Under the pieces are notes generated by a model, which was given only the letters and a program-made list of their open reading frames with translations, had not been told where the DNA came from and searched no databases. Of a stretch of DNA of 64,000 nucleotides, positions 48,295 through 57,360 are shown piece after piece. Each line of letters opens with the position of its first letter. Position 1 is the stretch's first letter. This DNA comes from Pseudomonas sp. NFR16. GTDB taxonomy: Bacteria; Pseudomonadota; Gammaproteobacteria; Pseudomonadales; Pseudomonadaceae. A program made the translations under genes and the position numbers. Location: positions 232,807-296,806 of the forward strand of contig NZ_FNYJ01000004.1 of NCBI RefSeq assembly GCF_900108875.1, given 5' to 3'.

Positions 48295-49884
48295 ATGCCC
48301 AGATTTCTCTACCGCCTCATTCTCGCGCTGTGTCTGTCGCTGCCGTTGGCAGCCCATGCAAGCGACGCCGGTGACTTTGTCGCGGCCGAATCCTCGCAAC
48401 GCGCCGAACTGCTGGAAACCTGGGCCGCTCGGCCCGATCCGGCGCGCGTTGAATTGTTGATTGCCCTGCAGGAAGGCCGTGTCGCCGCTGACAGCAGCAA
48501 TCGCGCGTTCATCCAGAGTGGCGATACCTTCACGGCGGTCGACCCCAATGCCCCGGCGCTGGCCGACGCCCCGAACCCTGACGAACCTGAGACGATCAGC
48601 CTGAACAACCGCCTGCGCGGTCTGGTTGAAACCGCGCTGGCCAGTCACCAATTGCTTGCGGCAGACGCGAAATTGCGTCTGGCCGCAGCGCTGACTCTGC
48701 AAAAAAGTGCACGTCCGGCGCAGCTTCCACTGCTGATGCAACAAGTCGCCAGCGAGAAGGACGATGCAGTGCATGCGGCACTGACCCTTGCGCTGGCGAA
48801 CCTGCAGCTGGTCGACACCAGCCCGACGGTACGCTTGGCCGCAGTGCGCCTGTTGGGTGAAACCGGCGATCCGCTGGCCCGCACGCGGCTGGAAAACCTG
48901 CTGGAACCCAATGTCGAAACCGATCCTACGGTGCGACTGGCGGCAGAAACCAGTCTGGCCCAGGTGAAGCGCAAACTGATGATCGGCGAGATTCTCGGCC
49001 AGGCGTTCAGCGGCATGTCGCTGGGCTCGATCCTGCTCCTCGCGGCACTGGGTCTGGCCATTACGTTCGGTCTGCTGGGCGTGATCAACATGGCTCACGG
49101 CGAGATGCTGATGCTTGGGGCCTACGCCACTTACGTCGTGCAGATCATGTTCCAGCGATATGCGCCCGGCGCGATCGAGTTCTATCCGCTGGTGGCGCTG
49201 CCGGTCGCGTTCTTCGTGACCGCGTGCATCGGCATGGCGCTGGAGCGCACGGTCATCCGTCACCTGTACGGCCGCCCGCTGGAAACCTTGCTGGCAACGT
49301 GGGGCATCAGCCTAATGCTGATTCAGCTGATCCGCGTGGTGTTCGGCGCACAGAACGTTGAGGTGGCGAACCCGCAATGGCTGTCCGGCGGGATTCAAGT
49401 GCTGCCGAATCTGGTGCTGCCGTACAACCGGATCATCATTATCGGCTTCGCGCTGTTCGTGGTGCTGCTGACCTGGCTGCTACTGAACAAGACGCGCCTG
49501 GGCCTGAACGTCCGGGCCGTGACCCAGAACCGCAACATGGCCGCCTGCTGCGGCGTGCCGACCGGACGCATCGACATGATGGCGTTCGGGCTTGGCTCCG
49601 GCATCGCAGGTCTGGGCGGCGTGGCCCTGAGCCAGATCGGTAACGTCGGCCCGGATCTCGGCCAGAGTTACATCATCGACTCGTTCCTGGTGGTGGTGCT
49701 CGGCGGCGTCGGTCAACTGGCCGGCAGCGTGACGGCGGCCTTCGGCCTGGGCATCGCCAACAAGATTCTCGAACCGCAGATCGGTGCGGTACTGGGCAAG
49801 ATCCTGATCCTGGCGCTGATCATTCTGTTCATTCAGAAACGTCCGCAAGGCCTCTTCGCACTCAAAGGACGGGTGATCGACTGA
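48295..49884 (+). CDS. urtB: Urea ABC transporter permease UrtB
   Basis: A 529-residue permease of the branched-chain amino acid type. It starts with a signal-like segment (MPRFLYRLILALCLSLPLAA) and a periplasmic helical domain of about 200 residues, a feature of UrtB, then the membrane domain from about 235 (FGLLGVINMAHGEMLMLGAY, GLGSGIAGLGGVALSQIGNVG). ATG 48295 follows AGGA by 8 bases. It overlaps urtC by one base. Confidence 0.96.
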   Translation: MPRFLYRLILALCLSLPLAAHASDAGDFVAAESSQRAELLETWAARPDPARVELLIALQEGRVAADSSNRAFIQSGDTFTAVDPNAPALADAPNPDEPETISLNNRLRGLVETALASHQLLAADAKLRLAAALTLQKSARPAQLPLLMQQVASEKDDAVHAALTLALANLQLVDTSPTVRLAAVRLLGETGDPLARTRLENLLEPNVETDPTVRLAAETSLAQVKRKLMIGEILGQAFSGMSLGSILLLAALGLAITFGLLGVINMAHGEMLMLGAYATYVVQIMFQRYAPGAIEFYPLVALPVAFFVTACIGMALERTVIRHLYGRPLETLLATWGISLMLIQLIRVVFGAQNVEVANPQWLSGGIQVLPNLVLPYNRIIIIGFALFVVLLTWLLLNKTRLGLNVRAVTQNRNMAACCGVPTGRIDMMAFGLGSGIAGLGGVALSQIGNVGPDLGQSYIIDSFLVVVLGGVGQLAGSVTAAFGLGIANKILEPQIGAVLGKILILALIILFIQKRPQGLFALKGRVID

Positions 49885-50963
49885 TGAACCAGCCAATGAT
49901 GGTCACCGCCGCGCAACGCGCTGGCACCAAAGTCACGATTTCAGTGGGCGTGGTCATCCTCGCCCTGCTGATCGCCCTGCCGCTGCTGTCGCTGCTGCCC
50001 GAAAGCAACCCGCTGCAAGTCTCGGCCTACACGCTGACGCTGGTGGGCAAGATCCTCTGTTACGCCATCGTTGCCCTCGCGCTGGATCTGGTCTGGGGTT
50101 ACGCGGGTTTGCTGTCGCTGGGGCACGGGCTGTTTTTCGCGCTGGGCGGCTACGCCATGGGCATGTACCTGATGCGTGAAGCGTCGGGCGACAGTCTGCC
50201 TGCGTTCATGACCTTTCTGTCGTGGACCGAACTGCCGTGGTACTGGGTCGGCACTCAGCATTTCCTCTGGGCCATGTGCCTGGTGGTGCTGGCGCCAGGC
50301 CTGCTGGCGCTGGTGTTCGGTTTCTTCGCCTTCCGCTCGCGCATTAAGGGCGTGTATTTCTCGATCATGACCCAGGCGCTGACCTTCGCTGGCATGTTGC
50401 TGTTCTTCCGCAACGAGACCGGTTTTGGTGGCAACAACGGTTTCACCAACTTCCGCAGCATTCTGGGCTTCAGCATCACGTCCCAAGGCACTCGCGCCGT
50501 GTTGTTCCTGCTCACGGTGGCATTGCTGGCGGGCAGTCTGTTCGTAGGCTGGAAGCTGGCGCGCAGCAAGTTCGGCCGCGTGCTGACGGCCGTGCGCGAC
50601 GCCGAGAACCGCTTGATGTTCTGCGGCTACGACCCGCGTGGCTTCAAGCTGTTCATCTGGGTTTTGAGCGCGGTGTTGTGCGGCCTGGCGGGCGCGCTTT
50701 ACGTGCCGCAAGTCGGCATCATCAACCCGAGCGAGATGTCGCCCACCAACTCCATCGAGGCGGCGGTCTGGGTGGCGCTGGGCGGACGCGGCACGTTGAT
50801 CGGGCCGCTGCTGGGCGCAGGTCTGGTCAATGGCATGAAAAGCTGGTTCACCGTGGCGTTCCCAGAATACTGGCTGTTCTTCCTCGGCGCGCTGTTCATC
50901 GTCGTGACGTTGTACCTGCCCAAAGGCGTTATCGGCCTGATCAAGAAAAGGGGCGAGCAATGA
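49884..50963 (+). CDS. urtC: Urea ABC transporter permease UrtC
   Basis: A 359-residue permease, the partner of UrtB, with about ten membrane segments. LDLVWGYAGLLSLGHGLFFALG and the EEA-like cytoplasmic loop (VLTAVRDAENRLMFCGYD) are typical. The start overlaps the urtB stop and the end overlaps the urtD start by four bases, so the three are translationally coupled. Confidence 0.96.
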   Translation: MNQPMMVTAAQRAGTKVTISVGVVILALLIALPLLSLLPESNPLQVSAYTLTLVGKILCYAIVALALDLVWGYAGLLSLGHGLFFALGGYAMGMYLMREASGDSLPAFMTFLSWTELPWYWVGTQHFLWAMCLVVLAPGLLALVFGFFAFRSRIKGVYFSIMTQALTFAGMLLFFRNETGFGGNNGFTNFRSILGFSITSQGTRAVLFLLTVALLAGSLFVGWKLARSKFGRVLTAVRDAENRLMFCGYDPRGFKLFIWVLSAVLCGLAGALYVPQVGIINPSEMSPTNSIEAAVWVALGGRGTLIGPLLGAGLVNGMKSWFTVAFPEYWLFFLGALFIVVTLYLPKGVIGLIKKRGEQ

Positions 50964-51814
50964 AAAGCACTCCGACCCCGGCATTCGATCCGGTGCTGGA
51001 CCCTAACAGCGACGCCGGCACCAGTCGCGATGCCATCGGGCTGGGTCAGGTCGCAGGCCCGGGCCTGAACACTCGTCACGGCACCATCCTGACGCTGGAG
51101 AACATCAGCGTCAGCTTCGATGGCTTCAAAGCGCTCAACGATCTGCATTTGTACATCGGTGTCGGTGAGCTGCGCTGCATCATCGGGCCCAACGGTGCGG
51201 GCAAGACCACGCTGATGGACGTGATCACCGGCAAGACGCGCCCAAGCCACGGCACCGCGTGGTTCGGCGAGACGCTGGACCTGACGAAGATGAGCGAAGT
51301 GGAAATCGCTCAGGCGGGGATTGGCCGCAAGTTCCAGAAACCGACCGTGTTCGAGGCGCTGAGCGTGTTCGAGAATCTGGAACTGGCGCAGAAAACCGAT
51401 AAATCGGTGTGGGCCAGTCTGCGGGCAAGGCTCAACGGTGAACAGCGCGACCGCATCAACGAAGTGCTGGAAACCATCCGCCTGACCGCGTCGGTCTCGC
51501 GCCCGGCAGGTCTGTTGTCCCACGGCCAGAAGCAGTTTCTGGAGATCGGCATGCTGCTGGTTCAGGACCCGCAGTTGCTGCTGCTCGACGAGCCGGTGGC
51601 GGGCATGACCGATGCCGAGACCGAATTCACCGCCGAGCTGTTCAAGACACTGGCGGGCAAGCATTCGCTGATGGTCGTCGAGCACGACATGGGCTTTGTC
51701 GGCACTATCGCTGACCACGTCACTGTGCTGCACCAGGGCAGCGTGCTGGCCGAGGGGTCGCTTGAAGAAGTGCAGGCCGATGAGCGAGTGATCGAGGTTT
51801 ATCTCGGCCGGTGA
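50960..51814 (+). CDS. urtD: Urea ABC transporter ATP-binding protein UrtD
   Basis: A 284-residue ABC ATPase. An N-terminal extension of about 40 residues precedes the core, as usual for UrtD. Walker A is GPNGAGKTT, the signature is LLSHGQKQFLEIGM (LSHGQ), Walker B is LLLLDEPVAGM and the switch His is in VVEHDM. ATG 50960 overlaps the urtC stop. A repeat element separates it from urtE. Confidence 0.96.
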   Translation: MKSTPTPAFDPVLDPNSDAGTSRDAIGLGQVAGPGLNTRHGTILTLENISVSFDGFKALNDLHLYIGVGELRCIIGPNGAGKTTLMDVITGKTRPSHGTAWFGETLDLTKMSEVEIAQAGIGRKFQKPTVFEALSVFENLELAQKTDKSVWASLRARLNGEQRDRINEVLETIRLTASVSRPAGLLSHGQKQFLEIGMLLVQDPQLLLLDEPVAGMTDAETEFTAELFKTLAGKHSLMVVEHDMGFVGTIADHVTVLHQGSVLAEGSLEEVQADERVIEVYLGR

Positions 51815-51825
51815 GTGACAACACG

Positions 51826-51937
51826 GATGATCGTTCCCACGCTCCGCGTGGGAATGCATCCGCTGACGCTCCGCGTCAGAGAGGGGACGCAGAGCGTCCA
51901 TTGCGGCATTCCCACGCAGAGCGTGGGAACGATCATC
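51826..51937. repeat. Inverted-repeat element (family C, DUF1534 type)
   Basis: GATGATCGTTCCCACGC at 51826 returns as its complement GCGTGGGAACGATCATC ending at 51937, and further small palindromes (GCGTGGGAATGC, ACGCTCCGCGT) lie inside. Translation of such elements gives the Thr/Val/Gly-rich peptides once catalogued as DUF1534 in P. syringae; I treat the short frames here as artefacts. It lies between urtD and urtE. Confidence 0.88.
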
Positions 51938-51957
51938 AAGTTTCTGGGTAACAAGCC

Positions 51958-52656
51958 ATGCTCCAGATCGAAAAGCTTCACCAGTACTACGGCGGCAGCC
52001 ACATCCTGCGCGGTCTGTCTTTTGACGTGAAGATCGGTGAGGTCACGTGCCTGCTGGGCCGAAACGGCGTAGGCAAGACCACGCTGCTCAAGGTGTTGAT
52101 GGGCCTGCTGCCCGCCAAGGAAGGCGTGGTGCAATGGGAAGGCAAGCCGATTACCGGTTTCAAGCCGCATCAGCGCGTGCAGTCGGGCATTGCCTACGTG
52201 CCGCAAGGGCGTGAAATCTTCGGTCGCCTGACCGTCGAGGAAAACCTGCTGATGGGCCTGTCGCGCTTTCCCGGCTCCGAAGCCAAGGAAGTCCCGGCGT
52301 TCATCTACGAACTGTTTCCAGTGCTCTTGCAGATGAAACAACGCCGTGGCGGCGACCTATCAGGGGGTCAGCAACAGCAGCTGGCGATTGGTCGCGCACT
52401 GGCCAGCCGCCCGCGCTTGCTGATTCTCGATGAGCCCACCGAAGGGATTCAGCCATCGGTCATCAAGGAAATCGGCGCCGTGATCAAGAAACTGGCTGCC
52501 CGGGGCGACATGGCCATTCTATTGGTCGAACAGTTCTACGACTTCGCCGCTGAGCTGGCCGATCAGTACATCGTCATGTCCCGGGGCGAAATCATTCAGC
52601 AAGGCCGCGGCGAAAACATGGAGGCCGAAGGCGTGCGTGGTCTGGTCACCATTTGA
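51958..52656 (+). CDS. urtE: Urea ABC transporter ATP-binding protein UrtE
   Basis: A 232-residue ABC ATPase, the second nucleotide-binding subunit. Walker A GRNGVGKTT, signature DLSGGQQQQLAIGRAL and Walker B LLILDEPTEGI are intact, and the C-terminal MSRGEIIQQG is typical. Length is normal. Whether its message depends on readthrough of the family C repeat just upstream is not clear. Confidence 0.96.
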   Translation: MLQIEKLHQYYGGSHILRGLSFDVKIGEVTCLLGRNGVGKTTLLKVLMGLLPAKEGVVQWEGKPITGFKPHQRVQSGIAYVPQGREIFGRLTVEENLLMGLSRFPGSEAKEVPAFIYELFPVLLQMKQRRGGDLSGGQQQQLAIGRALASRPRLLILDEPTEGIQPSVIKEIGAVIKKLAARGDMAILLVEQFYDFAAELADQYIVMSRGEIIQQGRGENMEAEGVRGLVTI

Positions 52657-52703
52657 CGCGCCGATCGGATAAGGTAGACGCCCGCTAAATCGATAATGAA
52701 CTC

Positions 52704-53549
52704 ATGAATCTTCCTGCCCACACCGCGCTGTTCACTCCCAGCTGGCATGCCGAGTTGCAGCTGGGCTATGGGCGCTTCGGCGACAGCACGCGACCTGTTC
52801 AGCGTCGTCACAAAGGTCCGCTTCGGGTGCAGAAACACCTGTACGCCGAAGGTCCAGAAGTCTGTCAGCACATCATCGTCCACCCGCCCGGAGGCATTGC
52901 CGGTGGCGACCGTCTGGACATCAGCGCCAGCGTCGGCGCCAATGCCTGGGCGCAACTGACCAGCCCGGGCGCTGCCAAGTGGTATCGCGCAGCGGGCCCG
53001 GCGTATCAACAACTGAACATCCGTGTGGCCACGGGCGCGACGCTGGAATGGCTGCCGCAGGAGACGATCGTTTTCAGTCAGGCCAAGGCCGAACTTACGA
53101 CGCAGATCGATCTTGAGGGCGATGCCCGTCTGCTTTACTGGGACGTGGTTGCACTGGGACGCCCGGCCAGCGGCGAGCGCTTCGATCAGGGCCACTTCCA
53201 GGCGCATCTGGATATTCGCCGCGACGGCAAGTTGCTGTGGCACGAGCGCCAGCGCATCACCGGCGACGATGGACTGCTGGACTCTCCCGTCGGCCTGGGC
53301 GGTAAACCCGTGTTCGCGACGCTGATCGTGACTGGCGAAATCGATACTGAATTGATGGAGCGTTGCCGCGCGCTGGCTGAACATTCGCCAGTACGCGGTG
53401 ACTTGAGCCAGTTGCCGGGCTTGATCGTTGCTCGCTGCCTGGCCGACGAAGCCCTGCATGCGCGGGCCTGGCTGATCGAACTATGGAAACTGCTGCGCCC
53501 TGCCCTGTTGGGTCGGGAGGCGGTGGCACCGAGGATTTGGAGTACGTAA
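52704..53549 (+). CDS. ureD: Urease accessory protein UreD
   Basis: A 281-residue accessory protein that holds urease apoprotein open for nickel and CO2 delivery. The opening with LQLGYGRFGDSTRPVQRRHKGPLRVQK, HPPGGIAGGD and the QETIVF segment identify UreD. It lies 47 bases after urtE, linking transport with the enzyme genes. A REP element follows. Confidence 0.96.
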   Translation: MNLPAHTALFTPSWHAELQLGYGRFGDSTRPVQRRHKGPLRVQKHLYAEGPEVCQHIIVHPPGGIAGGDRLDISASVGANAWAQLTSPGAAKWYRAAGPAYQQLNIRVATGATLEWLPQETIVFSQAKAELTTQIDLEGDARLLYWDVVALGRPASGERFDQGHFQAHLDIRRDGKLLWHERQRITGDDGLLDSPVGLGGKPVFATLIVTGEIDTELMERCRALAEHSPVRGDLSQLPGLIVARCLADEALHARAWLIELWKLLRPALLGREAVAPRIWST

Positions 53550-53564
53550 CGACACCGTTCCCTT

Positions 53565-53699
53565 GTAGGAGTGTGGCTTGTCCCACGATCTGCCGGGGAC
53601 CGGCAGCAAGCCCGGAAAGCGCGGTGTGTCAGACATACCCGGCCAGTAGGAATTACGATTGCTTCGCAACCGATCGCGGGACAAGCCACGCTCCTACAG
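53565..53699. repeat. REP-type inverted repeat (family A)
   Basis: GTAGGAGTGTGGCTTGTCCC at 53565 pairs with GGGACAAGCCACGCTCCTAC ending near 53698. It is the second best preserved copy after 48117 and lies between ureD and ureA. Confidence 0.92.
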
Positions 53700-53744
53700 A
53701 GGTCGCAGCGCTTTCATTTATTTGGTTTTGAAACGGAAAACAAC

Positions 53745-54047
53745 ATGGACCTGACTCCACGCGAAAAAGACAAGATGCTGATCTTCACCGCAGGCCTGGT
53801 CGCCGAGCGGCGGCTGGCACGGGGTCTGAAGCTCAATTACCCGGAAGCGATGGCGTTCATTTCCGCAGCCCTCCTGGAAGGCGCGCGCGATGGCCAGACC
53901 GTTGCCGAACTGATGCACTACGGCACCACGCTGCTGACCCGCGAGCAAGTAATGGACGGCATCCCTGAAATGATCCCGGAAATTCAGGTGGAAGCGACTT
54001 TCCCGGACGGTACCAAACTGGTCACCGTGCACCAACCGATTGCCTGA
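53745..54047 (+). CDS. ureA: Urease gamma subunit
   Basis: A 100-residue structural subunit. MDLTPREKDKMLIFTAGLVA, LKLNYPEAMAFISAA and the TFPDGTKLVTVHQPI ending are near-invariant. It has no catalytic residues but is required for the UreABC trimer. ATG 53745 gives the usual length. The next gene is an acetyltransferase, not ureB. Confidence 0.97.
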   Translation: MDLTPREKDKMLIFTAGLVAERRLARGLKLNYPEAMAFISAALLEGARDGQTVAELMHYGTTLLTREQVMDGIPEMIPEIQVEATFPDGTKLVTVHQPIA

Positions 54048-54075
54048 TACGTCTCTGGAACAAGTGAAAACGAAC

Positions 54076-54618
54076 ATGACTTATACGATTCGTGACGCAC
54101 TGCTGACTGACATGCCTGCCGTGCTGGACATCTACAACGACGCCGTTCTCAACACCACCGCGATCTGGAACGAGCAGCCCGTGGACCTGGCCAATCGCGA
54201 GGCCTGGTTCGCCGCGCGTCAGGCCCAGGCTTACCCGATTCTGGTCGCTATAGATGGCCTTCAACAGGTAGTGGGTTACTCGTCATTCGGCGACTGGCGC
54301 CCCTTCGAAGGCTTTCGCCACACCGTCGAACATTCGGTGTACGTGCGCGCCGACCAACGGGGTAAAGGATTGGGTCCGCTGCTGATGAGTGCACTGATCG
54401 AACGGGCGCGTGCCTGCAACAAACACATGATGGTCGCCGCCATCGAAAGCGGGAATGCAGCGTCGATCGTCCTGCACGAGCGCCAGGGTTTCATCACCAC
54501 CGGCCAGATGCCGCAGGTCGGTACCAAGTTCGGGCGCTGGCTGGACCTGACTTTCATGCAGCTGGACCTGTCGCCGGGTGCGTCCGCCCCGCCATCGCAG
54601 GCCCCTTCAAACACCTGA
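54076..54618 (+). CDS. GNAT N-acetyltransferase, phosphinothricin-acetyltransferase type
   Basis: A 180-residue GNAT enzyme. TYTIRDALLTDMPAVLDIYN, the FGDWRPFEGFRHTVEHSVYV block and the acetyl-CoA loop VRADQRGKGLGPLLMSAL match the Pat/Bar/YncA group, which acetylates methionine sulfoximine or phosphinothricin-like amines. It is carried between ureA and ureB in Pseudomonas. The natural substrate is not known. ATG 54076 begins the conserved part. Confidence 0.92.
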   Translation: MTYTIRDALLTDMPAVLDIYNDAVLNTTAIWNEQPVDLANREAWFAARQAQAYPILVAIDGLQQVVGYSSFGDWRPFEGFRHTVEHSVYVRADQRGKGLGPLLMSALIERARACNKHMMVAAIESGNAASIVLHERQGFITTGQMPQVGTKFGRWLDLTFMQLDLSPGASAPPSQAPSNT

Positions 54619-54647
54619 TCCGTTCCCCTCTGAAAGGACTTCTGCTC

Positions 54648-55184
54648 ATGAACGCCGCTCAGCTACGACGTGTCACCAGTGAAAGCTTTGCGCATTATCG
54701 CCACGGCCTCGTGGCGCTGTTACTGGACGCAGTGCATCACGGCGCGTCAGTCGGTTTCATGGCTGACCTGAGCGCCGACGAGGCCTACGGCTGGTGGGAG
54801 GGCATCAAAACAGAGGTGGAACAAGGCAAGGTACTGATGTGGGTAGTGGTGCAGGAAGAGCAGGTCCTGGCCACGGTGCAACTGGCCCTCTGTCAAAAGG
54901 CCAATGGCCTGAACCGCGCCGAAGTGCAGAAACTGCTCGTGCTCCATCACGCGCGCCGTCGAGGGCTGGCGACGCAACTGATGCACGCTGTCGAGCAGGC
55001 CGCGCAGCAGCACCAGCGCGGCCTGTTGTATCTGGACACCCTCGCGGGTTCGCCTGCGGAAGACTTCTATCGCGCGCTGGGTTACGAACTGTCCGGCAAA
55101 CTCCCGGACTACGCCTGCAATCCGGACGGCGACTATCACGCTACCGCCATTTACTACAAGTTACTGTCGAGGAAGAGCGCATGA
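54648..55184 (+). CDS. GNAT family N-acetyltransferase
   Basis: A 178-residue GNAT protein unlike the one before it. The acetyl-CoA binding loop is VLHHARRRGLATQLMHAVEQ, followed by GLLYLDTLAGSPAEDFYRALGY. The substrate is unknown. AAAGGA lies 8-10 bases before ATG 54648. Its end overlaps ureB by four bases (ATGA), so it is firmly part of the urease operon. Confidence 0.92.
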   Translation: MNAAQLRRVTSESFAHYRHGLVALLLDAVHHGASVGFMADLSADEAYGWWEGIKTEVEQGKVLMWVVVQEEQVLATVQLALCQKANGLNRAEVQKLLVLHHARRRGLATQLMHAVEQAAQQHQRGLLYLDTLAGSPAEDFYRALGYELSGKLPDYACNPDGDYHATAIYYKLLSRKSA

Positions 55185-55486
55185 TTCCAGGTGAATACCA
55201 GATCCGGCCCGGCGAGATCGAGCTCAACGCCGGACGCCGGACAATCACCCTCAGCGTGGCCAACAGCGGCGACCGGCCGATCCAGGTTGGCTCGCATTTC
55301 CATTTTTTCGAAACCAACGACGCGCTGACTTTCGACCGCGCGGCCAGTCGCGGCATGCGCCTGAACATTCCCGCCGGCACCGCCGTGCGCTTCGAGCCGG
55401 GTCAGGCGCGCGAGGTCGAGCTGGTGGACCTGGCCGGATTGAGGCGGGTTTTCGGTTTTGCCGGACGCGTGATGGGGAATCTCTGA
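55181..55486 (+). CDS. ureB: Urease beta subunit
   Basis: A 101-residue structural subunit. MIPGEYQI, NAGRRTITLSVANSGDRPIQ, VGSHFHFFETN and LRRVFGFAGRVMG are typical. The start is coupled to the acetyltransferase stop. A REP-like element then parts it from ureC. Confidence 0.97.
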   Translation: MIPGEYQIRPGEIELNAGRRTITLSVANSGDRPIQVGSHFHFFETNDALTFDRAASRGMRLNIPAGTAVRFEPGQAREVELVDLAGLRRVFGFAGRVMGNL

Positions 55487-55509
55487 TCTTCGTCCTCTGA
55501 ACTGACGTC

Positions 55510-55572
55510 ATCGCGAGCAAGCTCACTCCTACAAGTCACATAACGCCCTGTAGGAGTGAGGTGGCTCGCGAT
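55510..55572. repeat. REP-type inverted repeat (family A, inside-out order)
   Basis: Here the arms run in the reverse sense: ATCGCGAGCAAGCTCACTCC at 55510 and GGAGTGAGGTGGCTCGCGAT ending at 55572, so the TAGGAG ends point inward. The spacer is only about 20 bases. It lies between ureB and ureC. Confidence 0.85.
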
Positions 55573-55614
55573 AGGCCGCGCTGCGGTCATCCAGAACACA
55601 TCTAAGGATGCAGC

Positions 55615-57315
55615 ATGAAAATTTCCAGACAAGCCTACGCCGACATGTTCGGCCCTACCGTCGGCGACCGTGTGCGTCTGGCGGACACTGACCTGTGGAT
55701 CGAGGTCGAGCAGGACTTCACTGTCTATGGCGAAGAAGTCAAATTCGGCGGCGGCAAAGTCATTCGTGACGGCATGGGCCAAGGCCAGTTACTCGCCGCC
55801 GAAGTGGTCGACACGTTGATCACCAACGCGCTGATCGTCGATCACTGGGGCATCGTCAAAGCTGACGTGGGCCTCAAGGACGGCCGCATCGCTGCAATTG
55901 GCAAAGCGGGCAACCCGGATATACAGCCGGACGTCACGATCGCCATTGGCGCATCAACCGAAGTCATCGCTGGCGAAGGCATGATCCTCACCGCTGGCGG
56001 CGTCGACACGCACATCCACTTCATCTGCCCGCAGCAAATCGAAGAAGCGCTGATGAGTGGCGTGACCACGATGATCGGCGGCGGCACGGGGCCGGCAACC
56101 GGCACCAATGCAACGACCGTGACGCCCGGACCGTGGCACATGAAACGCATGCTGCAGGCCGCCGAAGCCTTCCCGATGAACATCGGCTTCACCGGCAAGG
56201 GCAATGTCAGCCTGCCGGAACCGTTGATCGAGCAAGTGAAAGCCGGCGCCATCGGCCTCAAACTCCACGAAGACTGGGGCACGACGCCTGCGGCCATCGA
56301 TAACTGCCTGAGTGTTGCCGATCAATACGATGTTCAGGTGGCGATTCACACCGACACCCTGAACGAGTCCGGCTTCGTCGAAACCACTCTTGGCGCGTTC
56401 AAGAATCGCACCATCCACACCTATCACACCGAAGGCGCCGGTGGCGGTCACGCGCCGGACATCATCAAGGCCTGCGGCTTCCCCAACGTGCTGCCGAGTT
56501 CGACCAACCCGACCCGGCCGTTCACCCGCAACACCATCGACGAACACCTGGACATGCTGATGGTCTGCCATCACCTGGACCCGAGCATCGCCGAGGACGT
56601 GGCCTTCGCCGAGAGCCGCATCCGTCGGGAAACCATTGCCGCCGAAGACATCCTTCACGACCTGGGCGCGTTCTCGATGCTCAGCTCTGACAGTCAGGCC
56701 ATGGGCCGCGTCGGCGAGGTGATCATGCGCACCTGGCAGACCGCTGACAAAATGAAGCGCCAGCGCGGGCCGCTGCCGGGCGACGGCGAAGGCAACGACA
56801 ACTTCCGCGCCAAGCGCTACATCGCCAAATACACGATCAACCCGGCGATCACCCACGGCATCAGTCACGAGGTGGGCTCGATCGAAGTCGGTAAATGGGC
56901 CGACCTGGTGCTCTGGCGCCCGGCGTTCTTCGGCGTCAAACCGACGCTAATCCTCAAAGGGGGTTCCATCGCCGCCAGTTTGATGGGCGATGCCAACGCG
57001 TCGATCCCGACACCTCAACCCGTCCACTACCGCCCGATGTTCGCCAGTTACGGCAGCTCGCTGCACGCCAGCAGCATCACCTTCATCAGCCAGGCGGCAA
57101 TGGACGCAGGCGTTCCCGAGCAACTGGGCCTGAAGAAACAGATCGGCGTGGTCAAAGGCTGCCGCAGCGTCACCAAGGCGGACCTGATCCACAACGATTA
57201 TCTGCCCAGGATCGACGTCGATCCGCAGACCTACCAGGTCAAGGCAGATGGCGTGTTGCTGTGGTGTGAGCCTGCCGACGTACTGCCGATGGCGCAGCGG
57301 TACTTTCTGTTCTGA
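55615..57315 (+). CDS. ureC: Urease alpha subunit
   Basis: The 566-residue catalytic subunit that splits urea into ammonia and carbamate. Nickel ligands His133 and His135 (THIHF), the carbamylated Lys216 (GLKLHEDWG), the flap Cys318 with His319 (MVCHH) and the C-terminal NDYLPRIDVDPQTYQVKADG segment are intact, so the enzyme should work. A decayed copy of its last 120 bases lies at 57952. ureE, ureF and ureG are not in the window. Confidence 0.97.
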   Translation: MKISRQAYADMFGPTVGDRVRLADTDLWIEVEQDFTVYGEEVKFGGGKVIRDGMGQGQLLAAEVVDTLITNALIVDHWGIVKADVGLKDGRIAAIGKAGNPDIQPDVTIAIGASTEVIAGEGMILTAGGVDTHIHFICPQQIEEALMSGVTTMIGGGTGPATGTNATTVTPGPWHMKRMLQAAEAFPMNIGFTGKGNVSLPEPLIEQVKAGAIGLKLHEDWGTTPAAIDNCLSVADQYDVQVAIHTDTLNESGFVETTLGAFKNRTIHTYHTEGAGGGHAPDIIKACGFPNVLPSSTNPTRPFTRNTIDEHLDMLMVCHHLDPSIAEDVAFAESRIRRETIAAEDILHDLGAFSMLSSDSQAMGRVGEVIMRTWQTADKMKRQRGPLPGDGEGNDNFRAKRYIAKYTINPAITHGISHEVGSIEVGKWADLVLWRPAFFGVKPTLILKGGSIAASLMGDANASIPTPQPVHYRPMFASYGSSLHASSITFISQAAMDAGVPEQLGLKKQIGVVKGCRSVTKADLIHNDYLPRIDVDPQTYQVKADGVLLWCEPADVLPMAQRYFLF

Positions 57316-57337
57316 CCGGCTGTTCTGACCGACGGCG

Positions 57338-57360
57338 GAGGAGACGTAGCGCGTCTCCTC
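57338..57360. terminator. Hairpin between ureC and the convergent thioredoxin-like gene
   Basis: A perfect 9-bp stem, GAGGAGACG with CGTCTCCTC, loop TAGCG. It ends at the stop of the opposing gene and could serve both strands, but no T-run follows on either side. Confidence 0.5.

Noticed and set aside
51815..52341. Short frames on both strands over the family C repeat (DUF1534-like peptides)
   Set aside because: They are translations of the inverted repeat, have no ribosome site and overlap urtE.
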